Below are positions 22,601-34,600 of a DNA stretch of 64,000 nucleotides, one piece after another (positions within the stretch are counted from its first letter, which is position 1; every line of letters begins with the position of its first letter). Location of the stretch: contig NC_065874.1 of NCBI RefSeq assembly GCF_933775445.1, forward strand, positions 34,828,093 to 34,892,092, read 5' to 3'. Made by a program: the position numbers and the translations under genes. The notes under the pieces were generated by a model. The model was not told the origin of the DNA and did not search any database. It saw only the letters and a program-made list of their open reading frames with translations. The stretch is from Argentina anserina (taxonomy: Eukaryota; Streptophyta; Magnoliopsida; Rosales; Rosaceae).

Positions 22601-25600
22601 AGATTTTCCACTCCGGACCTGTTGAAACTGAGCCCACCAAATGGCTCCCTTAGGTTGAATTCTGCTGTGGTTGCAAGATGAAATGATGTTAATTATGATA
22701 TCACCTAAGTTTGGGCCTATACTTATATTGTTTTGGATCGATTGTCACAGTAATTGCATCTCCTCATGGAATATGTGGTAGGCTTACTGGATGTTGCCCA
22801 AGTGATCTTGTGAAACAAATGTATTTCAGGTAGTTTACTTTTTTATTAAGTGTGTTTAATTTTCTATTTTAAGTACGACTTTTAAGTTTCTTATTTTTTT
22901 TCATCATCCTGCAGTTCTAGCAAGTCTAAGACTTCAAATGGTTTCATTGGTCTGCCAAGTCACGTCTCTCAAGGTTCTGGTTGCCAACTGAGGGGTCAAA
23001 GTTGCTATGTTGAGGTTACTCTTGGCTGTCCTAGACCTGGAAGTGACAAGGCCTTGCAATCAAATTCACATTCGTTCAGAAATCCGGTGAAGCATCAACT
23101 TGCTGAATCTCCTGCTTTGGGAAGAGGTGATCAAAAGGGATCTTTGAATAACTCAACAGTTTATGAGAAAACATTTGTATACCCAGCCGAGGCAGTGCTT
23201 GTCCCAGCTCTGCAATATGTGAGATCATCTCTGAAAAGGTACTTCAAAATTTTCAATTAAATATTGCTGCAGTTATGAAATTGAATTTTTGTTGTTAGCT
23301 TTTGTGATTGATAGTTTTATTTCTTACGCAAAAGAATGTATATACTTATTCCCAAAAAAAGAAGTATATCTTGTATATGCTCAAAGAGATAAATTTTTGG
23401 GAACTTCTGCAATGACAGTTTTATCCTTCCCGATAAGTAGTGTTATTGTTCCTCTTGCGCTTTTTTATACTCGTGTTCACAGACAATAACATGTGCATTG
23501 CACAAATGTAATCAGCTCAGTCCAATATGAATCTATTACCTATATTGCCCCAGATGAATTGTGTTAACTTTTTTATTCGTGTTCTGCTCCTTATATATCG
23601 TAATGGTTACCATCATGGACATGCAGATTTTGGCTGCAGAATTGGATAGGGCCGTCCATGCCAGGCTCATCTTTCTTCATGCTTTGGTTAGTGACTTCAT
23701 ATATGTATTCTAGCATTTCTTAAAGTTCAGATATTTTTATTGTCACACTTCGCCTCCAACATAGTAACTTAATTCTTCTTGAGGTTCTCTCTACCATTGA
23801 ACCGTGGGAAGACACGCTTCTTCACACACACACTTGCATATCTTTTGGTATATATCCTTGTAGATAGAGTTATTATATATATAAGCCGTTTCAGGTGCGG
23901 ACCTCCGCACTGTATGGATTTGACGATTCTGGCAACCGGCGGCGCACGACAACGGCGTGGAATGTGTCGGCCGCACTCCCCCCCTCCCGGCGCTCTTGTC
24001 TATGCCGGCCGGAATCTTGAAATTTAAAGTTTCTGGACAGATTCCAACCGCCATGGACCGGTGCTGCAGCTCCGGCTGGCACCATCCGCGCCGTTGTTGC
24101 GCGTCGCCGGTCACCGGAACGGGCGAATCCGCACGGTGCGGACGTCCGCACCTGATAATCTTCCTATACATATAATTCATATATAAATAATGGCTAAACT
24201 TATAACTTCGCTCTTCTGGTTGTTATGGTTTCAGCAGTTCTGATAGCATAAATTCTATGGAAGAATGGAATGAGACCAATGGTATTTGCACACAACGTGG
24301 CTATAATAGTAGTAGCAACAGTAATTGTAGCAGCATCAGTAGCATAAGTAGCAGCTCAAGTGAAACTGATTACAGGATGGCAACAGGAGCCAGTGAACTA
24401 GAAGCTGATGCTGATTCTTTAAGCTGTAGACAGTCTGGTTTATCTTTCAAAGATCGTTTGGAAAATGATTTTAAATTGGTAATTTATTTACTCTTAAATA
24501 AGCTTCTTTGCCCCATGTTGTATGGTGCCCATTGGTATCACATTTCAAGCTGATAAGCAATCTTGAACTTGCAGCTTTTATTTTTGACACTAGAAACTTG
24601 TAGCTTTTGGAAATTAGTAACTTATTTGCTTTTTTTTTTGTCCGTAGTATTGTTATGAAATTAGCAAATACAAATAAGAAATAAAATAATTTATGCAGTG
24701 TTAATGTATTACATCACTGTTGAATCGACTGAGCTTCCCAACAAGCTAGTGATAGTTGGGAGAAGGGCCTCAAACATACTGAGTGCTATCGGATCCTAGT
24801 CACATGACATGTATGCAGTACCCTATGTGTTTAATATGAGTGCTGCGAATTTTATACATAAATTGTTCACTGTAAGCTACAAATTTATTGTTGCTTTCAA
24901 ATTAGTTCTTTGTTAATTATTGTTGAACGTGAAGTATCTGGATATATCGTTGTCTATGAGTAGTAGAATGTCAGAATGCAACGCCATTGTCATTATTCTT
25001 TTTTTACAGGGTTCTAAGCGCCCTCGATCTGGGATGATGGACTCATTTGCTCAAGTGGGTACATCTACAAGTGCTTCTTTCCAGGATACATACAAGTCTG
25101 ATTATGGTTCTGTGGAAGTAAACAACTCAGCGATTACTGGATTTGCAAACGAACAGATTGGATCTCATTGGGATTGGGATGGTTACAATAGTGACAATGG
25201 CACTGATATACATTCATTGCTGGATGAGTTTGGAGGTTTTGGAGACTTCTTTGAGAATGATGCCTTGCCATTTGGGGAGGTATTTTTCTTATCTTAGGCC
25301 AGTGCTTATGTCGATGACTATTCTCTAAAGCAGCGTCCTCAACACAGTTTGTATTGCAGTATGTGATCATGTATATGTTACCAGCTATTTGATGACAACT
25401 TCAACTAAATTGATGAAAACAATTATTTATTAGTCAATTGAAGTCTACACCCAAGACTCATGGACTTAAGGGAGGAACATATTATTCGTTGATTTGCTTG
25501 ACATGAGATTTCATTCTCCTTTCTCCAGACGCACATACTGTGATCCACTCTGTTCAATTTAATAAGATAATTGTTCTTCTTTTGATATCAAAATGATCGT

Positions 25601-28600
25601 GCTTCTGATGATTGTTCTTTTTATTGTGTAGCCCCCGGGAACTGCAGAATCTCAGACGCTTATGCTTTCTGCTCCAGATTGTGGCGATGTGGTTGACAAT
25701 CCAGTTGGGCCCATGGATATTTCTGATCAGATACTGTTGTCCGAGAGTTTTGCATCTTTCGAAAGCCTTATTCCACCCCCTGCAGTAGCCATGGAGGAGA
25801 TACACGGCAAAAACCAAGGATTTGGAAATGGTGCTTTGACATCGGGTCCCATGAACTGCTCTTCTGCATCTAATGTCAGTGAATTTGATCACATAATAAA
25901 AGCCGAGGCACTGATGACATTCACTCCTGAATATGGAGCTGTTGAAACCCCTGCAAGTGAAGTGTCATCATCCATTTTCCGAAGCCCATACTTGCCAGAA
26001 TCTAGAAAAGTGGAAAGTTCAAGTTCAAGTGCAAATAATTACATATATGGTGCAACCCCTCCTTCTCCTTGCCTTGATGTATGTGATGAGAAGACTGGTA
26101 TGCCAATGAATTTAAAAGCATGTCCTGGAAAGAAAGATGCAAACAACATTCTTAGGTCAAAGAACTATTATGTCCAAGTAGGGAGTGGTAAAGAGCAACA
26201 AGACAGAAGATTGTTTACAAGTAGTAAAGATACTATGCTCACACATGATGGGGTTGCACCATCTCCATTTCCAACTCTTAATTCTACAGATGCTATCAAA
26301 GCCTCTCAGAGGAAAATGATTGGAGGGACATGTGATGCAGAAAATTCCTTTTTGTCAATGAGTACCATTCCTGCAACTGAAATTGAATGCATCATATTCC
26401 AAGCGTCAATGTGCAGGATACGACACACATTATTGTCTTCAAGTAGTCTTTCATCTCTTGGTAGGCTACCTGGTGACCCAAGTATGATGCCAGATAACAT
26501 ATCAGGAAAGTATGAGCTGAAGAGGAAAGATTCTATACCAATTAGAATTGCTGGTGATATTGATGGAGGAATAATAGACGGACATCTCAATGCGCCTGTT
26601 GGTGTTTGGCGCTCTGTAGGAGCTCCTCGGGTCTCGAAACCCTCTAGTTCATCTAGTATGGAAATTAGCACATCTTTGCCTCATACTTCATTCAGTGAGG
26701 AAGGTATGCTTTCTTATGGGCAACGACAACCACTTCAGGAACTTCTTGATGGCATTACATTAATTGTACAACAAGCTACTGCTTTTGTTGATTTGGCCCT
26801 AGACTCGGATTGTGGTGATGGTCCTTATGGTTGGCTTGCTTTACAAGAACAATGGAGAAAGGGATTCTCTTGTGGGCCTTCTATGATTCATGCAGGTTGT
26901 GGGGGTACACTTGCTTCTTGTCACTCACTGGACATTGCTGGCGTGGAGTTAACTGATCCCCTCTCTGCTGATGTAAGCTGTTGTTATATATGATGATTTC
27001 TTCTATACATACATTTCTAACCCCCCCCCCCCCCCCAGAAGCATGCTAATACTGATCTTTTCTATTAATGCATAGGTGTGTGTATGTATACCTATTAGAA
27101 GAAAAAGATTTAATTTGATATGAAAATGGCACAACACAAAGGACAAGGCGTAAAACTGTTCATTCTATTTAATAAGGTTTAATTTTGAGCACCTTTGGGA
27201 TCAATATGTGATATCATGATATCAAAGGTAAATGTCACTTGTGGAATTTTGTTTGAGAACTTATCTTACAATCCCCCCCCCCAAACCCCCCAAATTTCAG
27301 GTTCACGCATCATCTGTGATTAGTTTGCTGCAGTCTGACATAAAGATGGCCTTAAAGTCTGCATTTGGTGTGTCGGATGGGCCATTGTCCATCACTGATT
27401 GGTGCAAAGGCCGCAACCAATCAGGCGAAACCACAGTTGATGGATTTTCTGCTGAGTCCACTATAAGTGATTGTAGAGATTCGTCAAGTACTGTAGCACT
27501 GTCTGCAGGAGAACCGCTGAGCCCATCACCTTCTGTTGGATCAGCTGGCCTTAAAGGTTTATTTTTGACTTGAATGTAATTGATGAAAATGTTTATTTAG
27601 TTTTAACAATTGGTCTGATATCCAACATTTGTACTCTAATAGATGTAGGGAAAGTGGATGAAACATCCCAAAGAAGATCAAACCAAGAAAACTGTAGTTC
27701 TGAATCTGATCTGCAGATAAGCTCACGGTTAAGACCGACACTTTTGGTTGCTCCATTGCCTGCTATACTTGTTGGGTACGTGTCCTGATATCAATTTAAT
27801 ATCACAACACCTGGAAGTGAGTGATATACAATCGTGTCTTTAGCCTTGCCTTAAGGCAGGTGTCAACACAGCTTGTCTGCTTTCTTTTGACATTGAAACC
27901 ATGAGTTACTTGCTTCTTATCATTTATATACTGTTTAGCAAACCTCTGAAGTTCCACCTGAATAAACTCTGATCGAGCAATATTCCTATGCTGGGTCTTC
28001 GTCCTACTAGTTTTCTAGAGGATGTGAATTAGTTGGTATATTGAACTTTCTACCTCCTTTTGTGACAGTTCCATATAAAGTAATGTTTAAAAAAACTGTT
28101 TGTTTCCAGGTATCAGGATGATTGGCTGAAGACATCAGCAAGCTCTCTGCACCTTTGGGAAAAGGCTCCCCTTGAGCCATATGCTCTTCAAAAACCTGTA
28201 AGTTCATTGCAAGTTTGAAACCAATTGAACTGACAGTATGATATAAATTATGTATGTGATACACTCGCTGTTAACTAATGTGGATGAATATTTAAAGTTG
28301 CTTAGCCATATGCTCTTCAAAAACCTGTAAGTTCATTGCAAGTTTGAAACCAATTGAACCGACAGTATGATATAAATTATGTATGTGATACACTCGCTGT
28401 TAACTAATGTGGATGAATATTTAAAGTTGCTTACATGTTTCAAAGGCTCTTTAACTTTGAAATGGCATTTTCAGACATTTAAAATTTCTATCTGTTTATT
28501 AATTGTTGCAGATTACTTATTGTGTTATATGTCCAGACATTGATCCCCTAACGTCTGCCGCTGCTGATTTTTTCCAACAACTAGGAAGTGGTAAGTGGTA

Positions 28601-31600
28601 ATTTGCCGCAAATGGGGGTCATAATTATTTGCTTTTCTGGTTTATGAGTGAAGGTGTGAAACATGGTTTCAGGCACTAGGATGACAAAATGACAACTTTG
28701 ATATCCTGATTCTTGACTCAAAATCCTAGTCACTTTACTAATGTTTTTGTCTGTGTTTTTTTTTTTAAGTAAGGTTTTTGTCTAGGCGCTGTCCTTATCC
28801 TATCCTGGGCTAGTTAGGTAAGGGGAATAAAATTATCCTCTTGCATTGGAGAAAATCATGAGGCATATGATTGATGTTGGAGAATGGAGAATACTTGACT
28901 AATCCAGTGCTGAAAAATTCTGTGCAGGTCATCCTTCTTTAAAAAAATTATACCTAGAGAACTCTGTTAGGATAAAACAAACTATTTTCACCCTGCTAAT
29001 ATGATGATTGAAAGCAGTTATTGAGTTTTTAACAAAAAAGGAGAATAAAAGTCGACCTCTCAGTTATTATTGACTCTTGATAAATTTATTGTCTATTGTG
29101 TAATTGCATAACCCAAGATGTTCTCTGTTTGGTTTATCCCTCTCTTCTTCTTTCTTTTCACATGTGTGTATGTGCGTGTTTTAATGTATTCTGGTTGTTT
29201 CTTCATCTCCAGTTTATGAAACATGCAAATTGGGAACTCATTTACCTCAGAGTCTTGAGAATCAAATGGAGGTTGACTCTGGAAAATTATCATCTGCTGG
29301 ATTTGTGCTACTTGATTGCCCTCAAGCGATGAAGATTGAAAGCAGCAATGCATCTCTTGTGGGTTCAATAAGTGATTATTTTCTTTCTCTTTCAAATGGC
29401 TGGGACTTGCCGAGCTACCTGAAGTCTCTTTCAAAGGCTCTCAAAGCTTTGAAACTTGGTCAATGTTTGTCTACAAGTGCAAAAGAAGGAAGCAGCAGTC
29501 CTTCCATGGTAAGTGGCAGTGGTCATTAAAGTTGCCTTCGATTATTGTTGTGGTTAACAGGTTCTCTTGTCTGAAGTTTTCCCGGATTATAATATTTTTC
29601 TTCTGTTTCTATAGTTAAGGAAATCAAAATTTAGATCTACGAAATAATTATAATTACTAGTGCCTTATTTATCTATAGGGGACTTTTGAGTGTGTTTGGG
29701 ACTCCATTTCTCTCTCTTTGATAGTTACTTGAAAAATGTATTGTCTGCTAGGCCCCACACTACATGTCTACATTTAGTGTAGAATCATCTTAAGAGGGTT
29801 GTTCTTCTTTCAAAAAGCCCCACTAATTTAACATGGCTACCAGAGTTGACATCACATTTGCTGTTGATTGTTGGCTTGCAGGTGATATATGTAGTGTGCC
29901 CCTTCCCTGAGCCTTTTGCAGTTTTACAGACAGTTATTCAATCTTGTGTTGCGATTGGATCTGTTGTCTTCCAATCAGACAGAGAAAGGAGATCCATGTT
30001 GCACAGTCAGGTTTCAAAGGCATTAAGCTACTCGGCAGCGGTGGATGAAGCATCAATATCAAATGTTTTAGTTCTCTCTGGGTTTAGCGTTCCTAGATTG
30101 GTACTGCAGATCGTGACAGTTGATGCCATTTTCAAAGTTACTAGTCCATCAATGAATGAGCTTGTGATTCTTAAGGAGACTGCTTTTACTATTTACAACA
30201 AGGCTCGTCGAATATCACGAGGATCTTCTAATGAAACAGTCCAGTCATCATCATCCAACAGATCCCATTCAGTCCTCACACAAATATCTTCTCCCACTCC
30301 GGGGCTGTGGAAGGATTGTGTTGGCCCTCGTATCACTGGGCATTCCCTTCCAAGAGAGGGTGAAACCTGGGATGGTTCATGGCAAACAAGAACTGGAGCT
30401 GTAAGCTGTGAACCGAGCCGAATCGGAGATATGTTCCTTCATGATGAAACTCGCTACATGTTTGAACCTTTTTTTATCCTTGCGGAACCTGGTTCTGTAG
30501 AGCGTGGGATTTCACCTTTGGCCTCTAATAATTATCCATCAGAATCTAAGCCGTTGTCCGATGAGAGTGGTGGAGTCTTTATGCCAACTGCAAGTGGGGA
30601 TACTGGAATGGGCTCTCAAGCTGATGTATCTGAGTTAGATAAGACTCCAAGCCTACATTGTTGCTATGGATGGACAGAGGATTGGCGCTGGCTAATATGC
30701 ATCTGGACAGATTCAAGGGGAGAATTACTTGATAGCCACATATTCCCCTTTGGTGGAATTAGCAGTAGACAAGACACAAAGGGACTGGAGTGTCTTTTTG
30801 TCCAGGTTCTGCAGCAAGGCTGCCAGATACTACAGGTATGCTCTTCTGATACTGGAATGACAAAACCCAGGGACTTCGTGATTGCGCGGATTGGAAGTTT
30901 CTACGAACTTGAATACCAAGGTATAGGACTTGATCCCATCATTTAGTTACCTGTTGAAAATTCCACTTACTGTTGAGATGCTGAGGAGAGGCTACAACAG
31001 TATTGAATAGAAACAGCATATGCTGATATGTATAAGCTATGTTTACCTATAAACTGCCATGAATATAAATTACAAGTATTTCTTTATTCAGTAACAAGTA
31101 TATATACCCCTTTTTTGTTACTTCAAACCATTTTCATTAAATTGTAATTCATGCTCCCATATTGTGAAATGGCATTGATGTTCCTGTTTGTGTGTTTCCG
31201 CATCTGAATGTTATCAGAGTGGCAGAAGGCAATTAATTCAGTTGGGGGTTCAGAAGTGAAAAAATGGCACTTGCAATTGCGGCGATCTGTTTCTGATGGG
31301 ATGTCAGCTAGTAGTAATGGGCCTTCCTTGCAGCAGCAGGAAATGAGTTTGATTCAAGAAAGAAATCTCCCCTCATCACCTGGCCCTATGTATGGAAGCC
31401 CTCACTCAAAGATGTCTGGATATATGAAAGGTGGTTTGGGACAACCTTCTGCGAGAAAGCAGCTCATGGGTGCACATACATTGATTGACAACTCAAGAAG
31501 TTTGCTTCAGTGGGTGCAAAGCATCAGCTTTATCACAATTGCAATTGATCATTCTTTACAGCTTGTCTGTCAGGCAGATATACTATCCCCTGGTGAGTTC

Positions 31601-34600
31601 TTTCTTCCCGGTCCTCATTTCAATTTTAGTCTCTAATGTAAGTTATAGAGTTAGCTATACTGTTAGCTGTTTAATGCAGAGTGACTTTGTTGTTATAAGC
31701 GTCTTTAGATCTTAATAGTTATTTGCGATATAAGCAAAGAAGAGTAAACAGAAACACACCAAAGTTATAGTGGTTCAGCTGAAGCCTACCTCCACTGTGA
31801 TCTCTCTTGAGAGATTTACTAGTACTGAAGAATTTAGGTACAAGTACTTATTGTAGATCTTAACCCCTCCCTGTCTAGCTCCTATCTCTCTATCACCCTT
31901 AGCTCTCCCTTTAGGATTTCTGTCTCTGTGTCTAAAAACCTCCCTGCAGCCCTATTTATATCAATAGGGGCTGCTTGATACAATATGGACTAGGATTACT
32001 AAACCTAACACAAATCCTAATAGAATATTGGAAGATATACTCTCCTAAAACATATAGAAAAGCTGTGCTAACTTATTTCCTTTCTAAACCTGGATTTGAT
32101 TACTGAATCCTAACTCCAACATGCATCAACGAGCCAAAAACACAACAATCTCCACCTTGGTGAGTTGATACCAAATGATTGTTGCAACCTTCAGGATGTC
32201 TTGTATCTCTTGAAGTAACCCTGAACAAACCTCCAAGATCATTCACCTTGGCAATACTCCTCTTGCCTCATCACACCTCAAGTGAGGAGGTGCTCCACCA
32301 CAACTCAGCATGTTGTGACACTAAGCAAGTTCAAGCAGTGCTTAAACTTCTCCACAGAAACTGGTTTGGTTAGACAATCTGCTGCATTGTCATTTGTGTG
32401 AACTTTCTCCACAATAATATATCCAACTTCTATCCAATCTCTGATCCGGTGATAGCGAACATCAATGTGCTTTGTCCTTGCATGAAACACTTGATTCTTC
32501 GCCAAATGTATGGCACTTTGGCTGTCACACTTCACTACCACACCTTCCTGGTGAATACCAAACTGTCCTGCCAGTCCATTCAACCAAATAGCTTCCTTAG
32601 AAGCTTCTGTCAACGCCATATACTCTGCCTCAGTAGTAGATAGAGCAGTAACCTCTTGAAGATTTGCTTTCCAGCTCACAGGCCCTCCACCACAAGTGAA
32701 AACATAACCTGTTGTAGACCTTCTTCTATCTAAGTCTCCTGCAAAATCAGAGTCAACAAAACCAGCCACACAAGCTTCTTCTTGTTTTCTTTCAAACTTG
32801 ATTCCAAACTGCCTAGTTCTCTTTAAGTACCTCAAAATCCACTTCACTGCTTCCCAATGACGCTTTCCCGGATTTGACATATACTTAGAGACAACACTCA
32901 ATGCTTGAGCTAAATCTGGTCTTGTGCATATCATTGCATACATGAGACACCCTACTGCATTAGCATATGGAACATTCTTCATCACATCAATCTCCTTTTG
33001 ATTTGATGGCTTATGCTCTGCATTCAGCCGAAAGTGTGCAGCTAATGGGGTAGAAACAACCTTAGCTTCATCCATGTTGAACCGTTCAAGTACCTTCATA
33101 ATGTACTTCTCTTGTGACAGCCATATTTCACTTGTGTTTCTATCCCTTCTTATTTCAATTCCAAGGATCTTATGTGCAGCTCCTAGATCCTTCATGTCGA
33201 ATTCAGCCCCCAACTTTTCCTTAAGTTTCTGAATTTTCAACATATCCTTGCATGCAATCAGCATGTCATCTACATACAGTAATAGTAGAATTACCTCCCC
33301 ATCTTCGAATACATGGTAGTAAACGCAGCAGTCATATTGACACATTGTGTAGCCTATCTTCAGCATGTATGTGTCGAAACGCTTGTACCACTGCCTTGGC
33401 GATTGCTTGAGTCCATATAGAGACTTCTTTAGTCGACAAACCAGATTCTCTTTCCCTGTTTCGACAAAACCCTCCGGCTGCGACATGTAAATGTCTTCTT
33501 CGAGGTCCCCATGAAGAAACGCAGTTTTAACATCCATCTGCTCAATCTCCATATCATACTGAGCTGCTATAGACAACAACAACCGTATTGAAGTATGTTT
33601 GACCACCGGAGAGAAAATCTCGTCATAGTCCACTCCCTCTTTCTGCGAATACCCTTTTGCCACAAGACGTGCTTTGTACTTTATGGCATCATCATCATGT
33701 ATTCCTTCTTTCTTCCTAAACACCCACTTGCAGCCAACAAGTTTTCTTTCTTTGGGTTTAGGAACCAGCTCCCACACGGAATTCTTGTGCAGAGATTCCA
33801 TCTCTTCTGCCATAGCACCAATCCAACCTTCCCTTTCTTCGCTTTCTATAGCTTCTTGATAAGTAGTTGGATCACCTTGACTTATGGTCAGAGCATGACT
33901 CACATCTTCTTCGGTTTCAAATCCATACCGTTGTACCTTCTTTAAATTCCTCTTTGGTTTGTCAAGTGCTATGACTCGCCTCATTGGCTCAGGTTCTTGT
34001 GGGATGGGAGGATTTTGACCCCTACGTGGGGACTGCTCCACCTGAGCCCTAACTGGTGACTGTTGTTGCTGCTCTGGTTCCTCAATGGCTACTTGATCAT
34101 TCCCTACTTGCTCCACCTGAGCTTGAGAATCTTCAACTGATCGTTTAACTAATGATATCTCGATTGCTTCTTCATCTTTTTCAGCAACAGTCATCTTCTC
34201 CTCCTTACTATTAGCTTCTATATTTAACGGCATAGTCTTCTCATCAAAAACAACGTCCCTGCTGAGCACTCTTTTCTCATTGATTATATCCCACAACTTA
34301 TAACCTTTTACTCCTCTCTGAAAACCAATAAACACACATTCAAGTGACTTTGGTTCCAGCTTGGTTCTTTCATCCTTGGGAATATGCGCAAAGGCGCTGC
34401 ATCCAAACACTCTTAAATTGGAATAATCAACTGGTTTTCCAGACCATACCTCCTCTGCACACTTGAAGTTAATAGCCTTTGAAGGTGATCGATTAATCAA
34501 GTAACAAGCATGATTAAGCGATTCTGCCCAAAACTCTTCAGGCAACCCTGCATGAAGCCTCATGCTTCTTTCTCTCTCCAAGAGAGTTCTGTTCATCCTC

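Noticed and set aside
21633..22750. MED13 intron 8 as a possible transposon insertion
   Set aside because: A motif like those at plant MITE ends (AAAACGTTACCAAACAGGCC near 22269) is present, but I could not find a matching opposite end or a target duplication.
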